From positions 51,786 to 115,785 of the forward strand of contig NZ_JBBMFK010000012.1 of assembly GCF_040096055.1 (NCBI RefSeq): a DNA stretch of 64,000 bases, read 5' to 3'. The notes beneath the pieces are model-generated. The model saw only the letters and a list, made by a program, of their open reading frames with translations. It did not search any database and had not been told where the DNA came from. Positions 41,287 through 50,540 of this stretch are shown one piece after another. The first letter of the stretch is position 1; every line of letters begins with the position of its first letter. This DNA comes from Pseudoflavonifractor intestinihominis (GTDB taxonomy: Bacteria > Bacillota > Clostridia > Oscillospirales > Oscillospiraceae). The position numbers and the translations under genes were made by a program.

Positions 41287-42615
41287 TCAGTCCTCCTTAT
41301 CGCCCTTCTGCCGCACAGTCAGCACCACGGGGGTGCCCTCCAGGCCGAAGGTATTCCGAATCTGGTTCTCGATATAGCGCTGATAGGAGAAATGGAACAG
41401 CTGAGCGTCGTTGCAGAAGACCACAAAGTGGGGCGGCTTGATGCCCACCTGGGTCATGTAGTAGATCTTCAGCCGGCGGCCCTTGTCCGTGGGCGGCTGG
41501 ACCCGGGCGGTGGCGTCGGCCAGGACGGTGTTCAGCATGCCGGTGGTGATGCGCATGGCGGCCTGGTCGTTGACATAGTTGATGAGCTCAAAGAGCCGCT
41601 CCACCCGCTGGCCGGTCTTGGCCGAGATAAACAGGATGGGCGCGTAGGTCATGTAGGCCAGATCCCGGCGGACATCCTGCCGCATCTTGTCCATGGTCTT
41701 GTCGTCCTTTTCGATGGCGTCCCACTTGTTGACCACGATGATGCAGGCCTTGCCCGCCTCGTGGGCCAGGCCGGCCACCTTGGTGTCCTGCTCGGTAACG
41801 CCCTCCTGGGCGTCGATCATGATCAGGCACACGTCGCACCGCTCAATGGCCATGGTGGCCCGGAGCACCGAGAACTTCTCGATCCGGTCGTCCACCTTGG
41901 ACTTCTTCCGCATGCCCGCCGTGTCGATGAGGATATACTTGCCCTTGTCGTTCTCATAATAGCTGTCGATGGCGTCACGGGTGGTGCCCGCCATGTTGGA
42001 GACGATCACCCGCTCCTCCCCCAGGATCCGGTTGATGAGGGAGGACTTGCCCACGTTGGGCTTGCCGATGACAGCCACCTTGATCACATCGTCCTGCTCC
42101 TCCACCTGGTCCTCCGGGGGGAAGTACTGGAAGCAGGCGTCCAGCAGGTCGCCGGTGCCGTGGCCGTGGACGGCGGAGACCGCGATGGGGTCGCCCAGGC
42201 CCAGATTGTAGAACTCATAGATGTCCGGGTTGGTCATACCCACCTGGTCCATCTTATTGACCGCCAGCACCACAGGCTTGCCGGACCGGAGCAGCATGTT
42301 GGCCACCTCCTGGTCCGAGGCGGTGAGACCGCTCTTGATGTCGCAGACAAAGACGGTCACGTCGGCGTTGCGGATGGCGATCTCCGCCTGCTCCCGCATG
42401 AAGCTGAGGATCTCGCTGTCGGTGTTTGGCTCAATACCGCCGGTGTCCACAATGTCGAACTTCCGGTTCCGCCACTCGCACTCGGCATAGATCCGGTCTC
42501 TGGTGACGCCCGGGGTGTCCTCCACAATGGACAGCCGCTGACCTACCAGTCGGTTGAAGAGCATGGACTTGCCCACGTTGGGCCGGCCCACAATTGCTAC
42601 CAGGGGCTTCATCAA
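41287..42615 (-). CDS. der: Ribosome-associated GTPase Der (EngA)
   Basis: A 442-residue protein with two tandem GTPase domains and a KH-like C-terminus, needed for 50S assembly. First domain: GRPNVGKSMLFN, DTPG, NKMD; second domain: GKPNVGKSSLIN, DTAGMRKK and NKWD. The C-terminal part carries RVQPPTDKGRRLKIYY. Complete and of typical length. Confidence 0.98.
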   Translation of the reverse strand: MMKPLVAIVGRPNVGKSMLFNRLVGQRLSIVEDTPGVTRDRIYAECEWRNRKFDIVDTGGIEPNTDSEILSFMREQAEIAIRNADVTVFVCDIKSGLTASDQEVANMLLRSGKPVVLAVNKMDQVGMTNPDIYEFYNLGLGDPIAVSAVHGHGTGDLLDACFQYFPPEDQVEEQDDVIKVAVIGKPNVGKSSLINRILGEERVIVSNMAGTTRDAIDSYYENDKGKYILIDTAGMRKKSKVDDRIEKFSVLRATMAIERCDVCLIMIDAQEGVTEQDTKVAGLAHEAGKACIIVVNKWDAIEKDDKTMDKMRQDVRRDLAYMTYAPILFISAKTGQRVERLFELINYVNDQAAMRITTGMLNTVLADATARVQPPTDKGRRLKIYYMTQVGIKPPHFVVFCNDAQLFHFSYQRYIENQIRNTFGLEGTPVVLTVRQKGDKED

Positions 42616-42675
42616 ATATCACACCTCTCTCAGGGAGAACAACTGTAAAGTCATCTTCCCTGTCAATCAATCGGT

Positions 42676-44061
42676 TTATCTTCCGGCGCCGGGGTTATAG
42701 CAGTAAAACTCCTCGCCGCCGCCCAGCGGAGGGCCGGGCTGGGGTTCGGGGCTGTCCAGCCCCAGCATGGCGTCCAGCAGGACGCCGCCGTCCTGCTCCA
42801 CCGGGACGATGGGCACGCCCAGGGTCTCTTCGGCCTGGGCCACCGTCACGTCGTCCAGGAACACCTGCTCGCCGGAGCGGAGCATGTTGGCCGGGATGAG
42901 CAGCCGCTCTCCCAGGTCCTTTCCCTTCAGCTGGTCCATCAGGTCCCGGCCGGTGACCAGTCCGGCCACGTTGATGGTCTCGCCGAAGAAGCGGTTCACC
43001 ACCGGGTAGACTACGCCCCGCACACCGGGACAGCGGGCCTGGAGCTTCTCCAGCAGGGCGGCGATGTGGGGCGCAGCAGACACGCCGGTGGCAACGGAAA
43101 AGGGCGGCGGAGTCTCATCCCCCTCCAGAGCAAACATGGCGCCCTGGAACTCCACTTCCAGCAGGCGGAGCATGCCCACGCCGTTCTCCAGCTGGGTATA
43201 CTCCTCATAGTACTCGTCCTCGGGCAGCGGTCTGCCCGCCTTCAGGTAAAACTCATCGGAGCACCAGACCAGGGACGTGCCCAGCTTGTCCATGCACCGC
43301 TTGGCAAAGGCCTCCACCTGGTCCAGCACCGCCCCGGCGGTCTCCGCCGTGTAGCCGTCCAGATGGCACAGGCCCTCCCGGAATTTGGTCAGTCCCACAG
43401 GCACCACTGAGACGCTGTTCACCTGGGGATAGAGCCCGGCCAGGTCGGCGAGGGTGCGCTCCAGGGCCGGGCCGTCGTTGACGCCGGGACAGGAGACAAT
43501 CTGGCAGTTCATGGTGATGCCCGCCTGGGCAAACCGCTTCATCTGTTCCAGGCACTTCCCCGCGTTCCGGTTTTTCAGCATCTCGGTACGCAGGGCCGGG
43601 TCGGTGGCGTGGACCGAGACGTTGATGGGCGAGATGTGCAGATCCATGATCCGCTGCTGCTCCCGCTCCGACAGGTTGGTCAGGGTAATGTAGTTGCCCA
43701 TCAGGAAGGAGAGCCGGGCGTCATCGTCCTTGAAATAGAGGGTCTCCCGCATCCCCGGCGGCATCTGGTCCACAAAGCAGAAAATGCAGTTGTTGGCGCA
43801 GGATCGGGCCCTGTCCATCAGGTAGGTCTCAAAGTTGAGGCCCAGGTCCTCCCCCTCCTCTTTGCGGACCCGCACAGTGCGGGTATTGCCGCCTGCCTCG
43901 GTGAGGGTGAGCTCCAGGCGGGCGTCATAGGTATAGTATTTGTAGTCCATCACATCCACAATGGGATGGCCGTTGACCTTGGTCAGGGTCTCCCCGGGAT
44001 GGATGCCCGCGTCCCAGGCCGGGCTGCCCGCGTCCACGGAGCGAATTACGGTAAGGCTCAT
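42676..44061 (-). CDS. DUF512-family radical SAM protein with PDZ domain
   Basis: A 461-residue protein. An N-terminal PDZ domain (about 1-65, SPAWDAGIHPGETLTKVNG) is followed by a radical SAM core with CANNCIFC (C-x3-C-x2-C) and a C-terminal DUF512 domain (from about residue 270). These proteins are widespread in clostridia and other anaerobes and lie beside der; function unknown. The start at 44061 follows AGGAAGAGAGCAACGACC; the open frame to 44112 has no family sequence. Confidence 0.88.
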   Translation of the reverse strand: MSLTVIRSVDAGSPAWDAGIHPGETLTKVNGHPIVDVMDYKYYTYDARLELTLTEAGGNTRTVRVRKEEGEDLGLNFETYLMDRARSCANNCIFCFVDQMPPGMRETLYFKDDDARLSFLMGNYITLTNLSEREQQRIMDLHISPINVSVHATDPALRTEMLKNRNAGKCLEQMKRFAQAGITMNCQIVSCPGVNDGPALERTLADLAGLYPQVNSVSVVPVGLTKFREGLCHLDGYTAETAGAVLDQVEAFAKRCMDKLGTSLVWCSDEFYLKAGRPLPEDEYYEEYTQLENGVGMLRLLEVEFQGAMFALEGDETPPPFSVATGVSAAPHIAALLEKLQARCPGVRGVVYPVVNRFFGETINVAGLVTGRDLMDQLKGKDLGERLLIPANMLRSGEQVFLDDVTVAQAEETLGVPIVPVEQDGGVLLDAMLGLDSPEPQPGPPLGGGEEFYCYNPGAGR

Positions 44062-44142
44062 GGTCGTTGCTCTCTTCCTGTGTGTATTCCGCCTCCAACG
44101 GTTCGGAGACATACTGTTCTTATTTTACCCGATTTCCACGCA

Positions 44143-44178
44143 AAAAGAAAGAGGGGTTCCCCCCTCTTCTTTTTCTTG
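44143..44178 (-). terminator. Terminator of yceD-rpmF
   Basis: A purine-rich arm (AAGAAAGAGGGG) pairs with CCCCTCTTCTTT; leftward it ends in a T-run. It is 11 bases after the rpmF stop codon. Confidence 0.8.
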
Positions 44179-44188
44179 CTGTTCGGTT

Positions 44189-44383
44189 TTACTTCGCAGC
44201 CTCGGCCTGAGCCTTGCCCATCTCATGACCATTGTAGGTCAGGCAGGACTTGCACATCCGGTGAGGCAGACGAAACGCGCCGCACTTGGGGCAGGTCGTG
44301 GTATTGGGGGTCTCCAGCTTCCAAACGGAGCTGCGACGCTTATTCCGACGCTGCTTGGATACTTTACTCTTAGGAACCGCCAT
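44189..44383 (-). CDS. rpmF: 50S ribosomal protein L32
   Basis: A 64-residue L32 of the zinc form: MAVPKSKVSKQRRNKRRS start, then CPKCGAFRLPHRMCKSC, where four cysteines bind zinc. A GGAGGTGTCACC site precedes the start. It follows yceD by 42 bases, a common pairing. Confidence 0.97.
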   Translation of the reverse strand: MAVPKSKVSKQRRNKRRSSVWKLETPNTTTCPKCGAFRLPHRMCKSCLTYNGHEMGKAQAEAAK

Positions 44384-44425
44384 GGTGACACCTCCTTAGG
44401 CTATGCCCGGGCGGGCATGAATTAC

Positions 44426-44929
44426 TTACTCAGGCTGGTCCAGTAACTGAGCCAGCTTGGCCAGACGCGGGTCAACCTCGGGCTTGCACCCGCAGGGGCC
44501 GTTGTTGAGGTTCGCGCCGCATTTGGCGCAAAGGCCTTTGCAATCCTCTGAGCAGAGATGCTTGGTATCCATGGCGAGAATGAATGCCGTCCGCGCAATC
44601 TCGCCCACATCCACCTCGTCCCCGTCCAGCAGGACGATGTCATCCTCATTCTCCTCGTCCGCCAGCTCAGTGGCCAGAAGAGCTTCCAGAGGAATCCGGG
44701 TCTCGCGGGAAAAGGGCTTCAGGCAGCGGTCGCACCGCAGCTCCAGAACCGTGTCCGCCTCTCCCTCCAGAAGAAGGGCGCCGGCCATATTCCGGACGGT
44801 ACCGCTGACATGAATGGGATGTGCCGCGGGCCGCTCCCCGTTCCACTCCAGATCGGACAGGTCCATCTGGAAGTCGAACGGAATGCTTGCGCCGGGCGCC
44901 GGGATAATCTTACGCAGATTTAAACGCAT
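44426..44929 (-). CDS. yceD: YceD/DUF177 family protein
   Basis: A 167-residue protein of the YceD (DUF177) family, which is thought to bind 23S rRNA and is nearly always next to rpmF. The family cysteine pair CDRC occurs in LRCDRCLKPF, and a second set CSEDCKGLCAKCG lies in the C-terminal half. Start MRLNLRKIIPAPGAS. It is the first gene of the yceD-rpmF unit. Confidence 0.9.
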   Translation of the reverse strand: MRLNLRKIIPAPGASIPFDFQMDLSDLEWNGERPAAHPIHVSGTVRNMAGALLLEGEADTVLELRCDRCLKPFSRETRIPLEALLATELADEENEDDIVLLDGDEVDVGEIARTAFILAMDTKHLCSEDCKGLCAKCGANLNNGPCGCKPEVDPRLAKLAQLLDQPE

Positions 44930-44958
44930 GGTACACCTCGCACAATGACACAGATGGT

Positions 44959-44987
44959 ATTATAATAAAAACCTCGGCTATTGTCAA
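44959..44987 (-). promoter_or_regulatory. Promoter of yceD-rpmF
   Basis: A fully consensus pair, TTGACA (44982-44987) and TATAAT (44959-44964), spaced by 17 bases, read leftward. It starts 30 bases upstream of the yceD start codon. Confidence 0.88.
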
Positions 44988-44995
44988 ATACTTTC

Positions 44996-45024
44996 TTCAA
45001 ATTTTTCTTAAAATGTGATAGAAT
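44996..45024 (+). promoter_or_regulatory. Promoter of the pseudouridine synthase gene
   Basis: TTCAAA (44996-45001), a 17-base spacer and TAGAAT (45019-45024), with a TG a few bases before the -10 box. Transcription would begin near 45031, placing the pseudoknot of element B at the very 5' end of the message. Confidence 0.7.
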
Positions 45025-45035
45025 AACCCGAGCAG

Positions 45036-45089
45036 CTGTAAAGGCAATCTGATTCCCCCGTTTTTCGCCCTTTACAGATAGAAAATCAG
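45036..45089 (+). ncRNA. Candidate leader RNA with H-type pseudoknot (element B)
   Basis: Helix 1: CTGTAAAGG (45036-45044) with CCTTTACAG (45069-45077). Helix 2: CTGATT (45049-45054) with AATCAG (45084-45089). The two helices cross, forming an H-type pseudoknot. The segment GTTTTTCGCCCTTTACAGA matches element A (23035-23053) at 18 of 19 bases, whereas the second helix differs in sequence but is kept in both. It begins within about ten bases of the predicted transcription start. Confidence 0.55.
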
Positions 45090-45127
45090 GCCGTGTTTTC
45101 GGCCGGCCTCACCGGAGAAGATGATTT

Positions 45128-46093
45128 ATGAAGGAATTTACCATAAAAAAGAATGACGCGGGGCAGCGGCTGGACCGCTGGCTGGGCAAGACCCTCCCCC
45201 TCCTCCCCGCGCCCCTGGCCCAGAAGTACATCCGCCTCAAGCGGGTCAAGGTCAACGGCAAGGGCTCCGCCCGGGACTACCGCCTCCAGGAGGGGGACCT
45301 GCTCCAATTATACATCAACGACGAGTTTTTTGATACCCCCACTTTGGAAAACGCCTTTCTCTCCGTGTTCAAGCCCCGGCTGAACATTGTATACGAGGAT
45401 GAGAACCTGCTGCTGGTGGACAAGCAGCCCGGCATCGTGGTCCACCCCGACGAGACGGAGCGGGTCAACACCCTCATCACCCACATCCAGGCCTACCTCT
45501 ACCAGAAGAAGGAGTGGAGCCCCTACAAGGAGAACTCCTTTGCACCCGCCCTGTGCAACCGGATCGACCGCAACACCGGCGGCATCGTCATCGCGGCCAA
45601 GAACGCCGAGACCCTGCGGATCATGAACCAGAAGATCAAGGATCGGGAGATCGACAAATTCTATCTGGCAGTGATCTTGGGTAAGATGACCCCGCCGGAG
45701 GGCAGGCTGGAGGGCTTTCTGGTAAAGGACGAGGTCAAGAAGCAGGTGACGGTGTACCACCGCCCGGTGCCCGACGGCAGGACTGCCCTCACTGTGTACA
45801 AGACCCTGAAGGTGGGCAACGGACTTTCCCTGGTGGAGTGCGAGCTGCTCACCGGCCGCACCCACCAGATCCGCGCCCAGTTCGCTGACGCCGGGCACCC
45901 CCTGCTGGGCGACGGCAAGTACGGTCGGGAGCGGGACAACCGCCGCTTCGGCCGCACCAATGGCCAGGCCCTCTACTCCTATAAGCTCACCTTCTCCTTC
46001 CCCACCGACGCGGGAATCCTCAACAACCTGAAGGGCAGGACCTTCACGGTGGAGCACGTGGATTTTGTGGACGAGTACTTCCCCGGACTGTGA
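45128..46093 (+). CDS. RluA-family 23S rRNA pseudouridine synthase (RluC/D-like)
   Basis: A 321-residue protein. An S4 RNA-binding domain (about 1-70) is followed by the RluA catalytic domain with the Asp nucleophile in CNRIDRNTGGIVI and the later LLTGRTHQIRAQF and HPLLGDGKYG motifs. RluC/RluD-type enzymes modify 23S rRNA uridines; which position this one serves cannot be read here. An imperfect ribosome site (CCGGAGAAGATGATTT) precedes the ATG, so translation may be affected by the leader structure. Confidence 0.9.
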   Translation: MKEFTIKKNDAGQRLDRWLGKTLPLLPAPLAQKYIRLKRVKVNGKGSARDYRLQEGDLLQLYINDEFFDTPTLENAFLSVFKPRLNIVYEDENLLLVDKQPGIVVHPDETERVNTLITHIQAYLYQKKEWSPYKENSFAPALCNRIDRNTGGIVIAAKNAETLRIMNQKIKDREIDKFYLAVILGKMTPPEGRLEGFLVKDEVKKQVTVYHRPVPDGRTALTVYKTLKVGNGLSLVECELLTGRTHQIRAQFADAGHPLLGDGKYGRERDNRRFGRTNGQALYSYKLTFSFPTDAGILNNLKGRTFTVEHVDFVDEYFPGL

Positions 46094-46132
46094 GCACTGA
46101 TTTCCTCTTTTTCCTGATTATACTGCTTTTCC

Positions 46133-46187
46133 GCGCGTCTGGCGGGATTAAGCGGGGTTCTTCTCCGCTTTTTTCCCTCAGACGCGC
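46133..46187 (+). terminator. Terminator of the pseudouridine synthase gene with outer stem
   Basis: An inner stem, AGCGG with CCGCT followed by TTTTTT (to 46174), is nested in a nine-bp outer helix (GCGCGTCTG 46133-46141 with CAGACGCGC 46179-46187). The inner part has the form of an intrinsic terminator. Confidence 0.65.
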
Positions 46188-46237
46188 TTTCTTTCCATTT
46201 TCCATGGAAAAATCCCGTAAAATTTTGCGGTTTTTTA

Positions 46238-46266
46238 TTGACTTTCCCATGGGGAAAATATATGAT
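46238..46266 (+). promoter_or_regulatory. Promoter of the pot operon
   Basis: TTGACT (46238-46243), 17 bases, TATGAT (46261-46266). Transcription would start near 46273, about 87 bases before potA. Confidence 0.8.
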
Positions 46267-46281
46267 TATCACGTCTGTAGG

Positions 46282-46319
46282 GACGTGCCCGATTCAACCA
46301 TGTGGGGTGCGTCTTTTTT
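46282..46319 (+). terminator. Possible attenuator in the potA leader
   Basis: GACGTGCCC (46282-46290) pairs with GGGTGCGTC (46305-46313) using two G-U pairs, followed by six T residues (46314-46319). It lies between the predicted start site and potA, so it would stop transcripts before the operon unless disrupted. Confidence 0.65.
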
Positions 46320-46359
46320 CCTGTCTGCTGTAATTTTAGAGAGAAATGGGGGAGGATAC

Positions 46360-47487
46360 ATGGCCAAAGAGTTGATTCGTCTGTCAGACTGCGTCATGAA
46401 GTATGACGACGATATTATCCTGGACCACCTTAACCTTTATATCAACGACAAGGAATTCCTCACGCTGCTGGGGCCCTCCGGCTGCGGCAAGACCACTACC
46501 CTGCGGATCATCGGCGGGTTCCAGAAGCCCACCTCGGGGGACGTGTTCTTCGACGGCGTGCGGATCAACGACGTTCCGCCTCACAAGCGGAAGGTCAATA
46601 CGGTCTTTCAGAAGTACGCCCTGTTCACCCACATGAACATCTTTGAGAACGTGGCCTTCGGCCTGCGCATTGCCAAGGTGCCCGAGCCGGAGATCCGCAC
46701 CCGGGTGGAGGAGGCCCTGGCCCTGGTGAACCTGGCCGGATACGGCAAGCGGTCGGTCAACTCCCTGTCCGGCGGCCAGCAGCAGCGAGTGGCCATCGCC
46801 CGCGCCATCGTCAACCGACCCCAGGTGCTGCTGCTGGACGAGCCCCTGGGCGCCCTGGACCTGAAGCTGCGCAAGGACATGCAGATCGAGCTCAAGCGGA
46901 TCCAGCAGCAGGTGGGCATCACCTTTATCTACGTGACCCACGACCAGGAAGAGGCCCTCACCATGTCGGACACGGTTGTGGTCATGGACAAGGGCAACAT
47001 CCAGCAGATCGGCACCCCTGAGGACATCTACAACGAGCCCAAGAACGCCTTTGTGGCCGACTTTATCGGCGAGAGCAACATCATCGACGGCATCATGCAC
47101 GAGGACAAGGTTGTGGGCATGTACGGCAAGAAGTTCCCCTGCCTGGACAGCGGCTTCGCCCCCAATGAACCGGTGGACGTGGTCATCCGGCCGGAGGACA
47201 TCGACATCGTCCCCGTGGAGCAGGGCCAGCTCACCGGCACCGTCACCGAGGTCACCTTCAAGGGCATGCACTACGACATCATCGTGGACTTCCGAGGCTT
47301 CAAGTGGCTGATCCAGACCACCGACTTCTCCCCTGTCGGCTCCCGCATCGGCGTGAAGATCGACCCCGACGGCTTCCATGTCATGAAGAAGAGCCGGTAC
47401 TCCGGCATGTTCGGCGACTACAGCTCCTACAGCGAGGAGTACGACGAGCTCAACGAGGACACTCCGGAGGGCGGCGATGAAGAGTAA
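46360..47487 (+). CDS. potA: Spermidine/putrescine ABC transporter ATPase PotA
   Basis: A 375-residue ABC ATPase. Walker A is GPSGCGKTT, the signature is LSGGQQQR and Walker B is LLLDEPLGALD; the C-terminal third is a TOBE regulatory domain (VDVVIRPEDIDIV). The start at 46360 follows GGGGGAGGATAC; the frame is open to 46090 without family sequence. It overlaps potB by 11 bases and energises polyamine import. Confidence 0.95.
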   Translation: MAKELIRLSDCVMKYDDDIILDHLNLYINDKEFLTLLGPSGCGKTTTLRIIGGFQKPTSGDVFFDGVRINDVPPHKRKVNTVFQKYALFTHMNIFENVAFGLRIAKVPEPEIRTRVEEALALVNLAGYGKRSVNSLSGGQQQRVAIARAIVNRPQVLLLDEPLGALDLKLRKDMQIELKRIQQQVGITFIYVTHDQEEALTMSDTVVVMDKGNIQQIGTPEDIYNEPKNAFVADFIGESNIIDGIMHEDKVVGMYGKKFPCLDSGFAPNEPVDVVIRPEDIDIVPVEQGQLTGTVTEVTFKGMHYDIIVDFRGFKWLIQTTDFSPVGSRIGVKIDPDGFHVMKKSRYSGMFGDYSSYSEEYDELNEDTPEGGDEE

Positions 47488-48289
47488 GGGTATCGCCATC
47501 CCCTATGTGGTCTGGATGGCCATTTTTGTGGTGGCCCCCCTGGTTGTTGTGGTGGTATACGCCTTCACCAACCGGGACTGGAGCGCCACCCTGGACCACT
47601 TCACCACTCTGGGACAGTATGCCGGCGTGTTCGGCCGGTCCTTCCTGCTGGCCTTTGTGGCCACCATCGTGTGCATTCTCATCGGGTACCCCCTGGCCTA
47701 CTTCCTGGCCCGGGAGCGGGGCCGCCTGCGGGGCATGGCCATGCTGCTCATCATGCTGCCCATGTGGATGAACTTCCTCCTGCGGACCTACTCCTGGGTG
47801 TTCCTGCTGGAGCGCAACGGCTTCTTCAACAACCTGCTCTCCGCCATCGGCCTGCCCAGGCTGGACATCATCAACACCTCCGGCGCGGTAGTGCTGGGCA
47901 TGGTGTACAACTTCCTGCCCTTCATGGTGCTGCCCATCTTCTCGGTCATCGAGAAGATCGACCCCAGGGTCATCGAGGCCGCTCAGGACCTGGGCGCCGA
48001 CAGCCTGACCGTGTTCCGCCGGATCACCTTCCCCCTGTCCCTGCCCGGCGTGCTCTCCGGCATCACCATGGTGTTCATTCCCTCGGTGTCCACCTTTGTT
48101 ATCTCCCGGCTGCTGGGCGGTGGCAAGACCCTGCTGCTGGGCGACCTGATCGAGGTGCAGTTCCTGGGTTCGGCCTACAATCCCCATCTGGGCAGCGCCA
48201 TCTCCCTGGTAATGATGGTGATCGTGCTGATTTGCATGGGTGTCATGAACCGCTTCGGCGAAGGTGAAGGGGAGGCGGTGCTGCTGTGA
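47477..48289 (+). CDS. potB: Polyamine ABC transporter permease PotB
   Basis: A 270-residue permease with six membrane helices and the EAA motif IEAAQDLGADSLTVFRRITFP that docks on PotA. It begins inside the end of potA and overlaps potC by four bases. The length and order (A-B-C-D) are those of spermidine/putrescine importers. Confidence 0.94.
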   Translation: MKSKGIAIPYVVWMAIFVVAPLVVVVVYAFTNRDWSATLDHFTTLGQYAGVFGRSFLLAFVATIVCILIGYPLAYFLARERGRLRGMAMLLIMLPMWMNFLLRTYSWVFLLERNGFFNNLLSAIGLPRLDIINTSGAVVLGMVYNFLPFMVLPIFSVIEKIDPRVIEAAQDLGADSLTVFRRITFPLSLPGVLSGITMVFIPSVSTFVISRLLGGGKTLLLGDLIEVQFLGSAYNPHLGSAISLVMMVIVLICMGVMNRFGEGEGEAVLL

Positions 48290-49242
48290 AAAAGAATGGC
48301 CCCCTCTCCCGCCTCTTTATCCTGCTGGTCTTTCTCTTCCTGTACGCCCCCATCTTCGTGCTCATCGTGTTCTCCTTCAACGACTCCAAGAGCAACGCAG
48401 TGTGGGGCGGCTTCACCCTGGACTGGTACGTCCAGCTCTTCCAGAACGACACGGTGCTCAGCGCCCTGCGGACTACCCTGCTGGTCTCCTTCCTGGCCAC
48501 CCTCATCGCCACCGTGGTGGGCACCGCCGCGGCCATCGGCTTCTACAACATGAAGCGGCGGCCCCGGGGCATCTTCCTGGGCATCAACAACATCCCCCTG
48601 ACCAACGCCGACATTATCACCGGCGTGTCCATGATGCTGCTCTTTGTCTTCGCGGGCCAGGCCCTGGCCTCCCTGTCCGGCTGGCTCAACAATCTGGACT
48701 GGGTCATCAACGCCAACCTGTGGTTCGACCTGGGCTTCAACCTGGGCTTCGGCACCCTGCTCATCGCCCACATCACCTTTGACATTCCCTACGTCATCCT
48801 GTCGGTGATGCCCAAGCTGCGGCAGCTGGACCCCAACATCGCCGAGGCCGCCCAGGACCTGGGCGCCACCAGCCTGTACGCCTTCCGCAAGGTGGTGCTG
48901 CCCGAGATGATGCCCGGCGTGGTCAACGGCGCCCTCATCGCCTTCACCATGAGCATCGACGACTTTGTCATCAGCTACTTCACCGCCGGCAGCCAGGAGT
49001 CCACCCTGTCCATGGTGGTGTACTCCATGGTGCGCCGCCGGGTGAGCCCGGAGATCAACGCCCTGTCCACCCTGATGTTCGTGGCGGTGCTGGTGCTGCT
49101 CATTGTCATCAACCTGCGCCAGGTCCGCCAGGACGCCAAGGAGGCCAGGCGGCGGAAGGTGCTGGGCGCTCCGCCCGCGGCCCCCGAGAGCATCATGGAT
49201 ATTACAGCGGAAAACGTGGGCCGCGAGCCCGGAGAGCGCTGA
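48286..49242 (+). CDS. potC: Polyamine ABC transporter permease PotC
   Basis: A 318-residue permease starting with GTG inside the potB stop (GTGA overlap). Six membrane helices and the EAA loop IAEAAQDLGATSLYAFRKVVLP are present. The C-terminus is about 50 residues longer than usual, with a charged tail (RRRKVLGAPPAAPES). Pairs with PotB. Confidence 0.94.
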   Translation: MKKNGPLSRLFILLVFLFLYAPIFVLIVFSFNDSKSNAVWGGFTLDWYVQLFQNDTVLSALRTTLLVSFLATLIATVVGTAAAIGFYNMKRRPRGIFLGINNIPLTNADIITGVSMMLLFVFAGQALASLSGWLNNLDWVINANLWFDLGFNLGFGTLLIAHITFDIPYVILSVMPKLRQLDPNIAEAAQDLGATSLYAFRKVVLPEMMPGVVNGALIAFTMSIDDFVISYFTAGSQESTLSMVVYSMVRRRVSPEINALSTLMFVAVLVLLIVINLRQVRQDAKEARRRKVLGAPPAAPESIMDITAENVGREPGER

Positions 49243-49278
49243 ACCCCCGCGCCGCGTGAAAGGAGATTGGGAACCAAA

Positions 49279-50370
49279 GTGAAAAAACTGCTTGTCATGG
49301 CCCTGGTTCTGTCCCTCACCGCCGGGCTGCTCACCGGATGCGTCCGCAGCCGGGACGATGTAGGCGGCGACACCGGCTCCAACGTGGTCAACGTATATAA
49401 CTGGGGCGAGTATATCGACGAGTCCGTACTGGACGACTTTGAGGCCGCCACCGGCATTAAGGTCAACTACCAGATGTACGACAGCAACGAAACCATGTAC
49501 TCCAAGATCGCCGGCGGCGGGGCCAACTACGATGTGGTCATCCCCTCCGACTACATGATCGCCCGGCTGATCTCCGAGGACCTGCTGGCCCCCCTTGACT
49601 TCGACAACATCCCCAACTTTGCCGACATCGACCCGGCGCTGAAGAATCCCGCCTATGACCCGGAGAACCTCTACTCCGTCCCCTACATGTGGGGCCTGAT
49701 GGGGGTCATCTACAACACCAAGGCCGTGGACGAGGAGGACCTGGGCAGCTGGGACCTGCTGTGGAACGAGAAGTACGCGGGCGACATCCTCATGATCGAC
49801 AACTCCCGGGACGCCATCGGCATCGCCCTCAAGCGTCTGGGCTACTCCTACAACACCACCGACGAGTCCCAGATCCGTGAGGCCGTGGATCTGCTGGTGG
49901 ACCAGTGGCCCATCGTCCAGGCCTACGTGATGGACGATATCTTTCAGAAGCTGGAGGGCGCCAACGCCTACGTGGGCACCTACTACTACGGCGACTACCT
50001 CACCATGTACGAGAACAACCCGGACCTGGGCTTCTATATTCCCGAGGAGGGCACCAACATCTACGTGGACGCCATGTGTATCCTGAAGGACGCCCCCAAC
50101 AAGGCCAACGCCGAGGCTTTCATCAACTATATGTGCTCCACCCAGGCCGGACTGAAGAACTGCGAGGCCATCTGGTACTCCTCTCCCCTGCTCTCCGTCC
50201 GCGAAGCGCTGGACCCGGAGATCGCCGACGACCCCTACGCTTACCCTGACGCCGACATCATGGCCAAGTGCGAGAGCTACGCCGGCCTGCCTCAGAACAT
50301 CCTGGACCTGTACGACAGCGAGTGGATCCGGCTCAAAACCACCACCGGCAGCTTCTGGGGTCTCTTTTAA
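49279..50370 (+). CDS. potD: Spermidine/putrescine-binding lipoprotein PotD
   Basis: A 363-residue lipoprotein. The signal peptide (VKKLLVMALVLSLTAGLLTGC) ends in the lipobox LTGC. The mature part begins with the PotD-type sequence VYNWGEYIDESVLDDFEAATG. It is a type I/II extracellular binding protein for putrescine or spermidine, anchored by the Lgt pathway. I start at the GTG at 49279; a TTG at 49267 is too close to the ribosome site. Last gene of potABCD. Confidence 0.94.
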   Translation: MKKLLVMALVLSLTAGLLTGCVRSRDDVGGDTGSNVVNVYNWGEYIDESVLDDFEAATGIKVNYQMYDSNETMYSKIAGGGANYDVVIPSDYMIARLISEDLLAPLDFDNIPNFADIDPALKNPAYDPENLYSVPYMWGLMGVIYNTKAVDEEDLGSWDLLWNEKYAGDILMIDNSRDAIGIALKRLGYSYNTTDESQIREAVDLLVDQWPIVQAYVMDDIFQKLEGANAYVGTYYYGDYLTMYENNPDLGFYIPEEGTNIYVDAMCILKDAPNKANAEAFINYMCSTQAGLKNCEAIWYSSPLLSVREALDPEIADDPYAYPDADIMAKCESYAGLPQNILDLYDSEWIRLKTTTGSFWGLF

Positions 50371-50394
50371 GCAGATATTCGTCCCTGCCGGGAA

Positions 50395-50428
50395 TGGAAA
50401 ATGGCCGCCTTCGGGCGGCCATTTTCCG
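50395..50428 (+). terminator. Terminator of the pot operon
   Basis: GGAAAATGGCCGCC pairs with GGCGGCCATTTTCC around a TTCG tetraloop, followed by GTTTTC. It lies 24 bases after potD. Confidence 0.9.
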
Positions 50429-50540
50429 TTTTCATCTGCCGCTTGCGCGGCCGTCCATACCGGTGTAAAATACTGTCTGTTGGCGCGGCTTTCTGCCGGC
50501 ACAGCGAGAGCCGCAGTTTTTCCGAGAGGATGAAGTTTCC

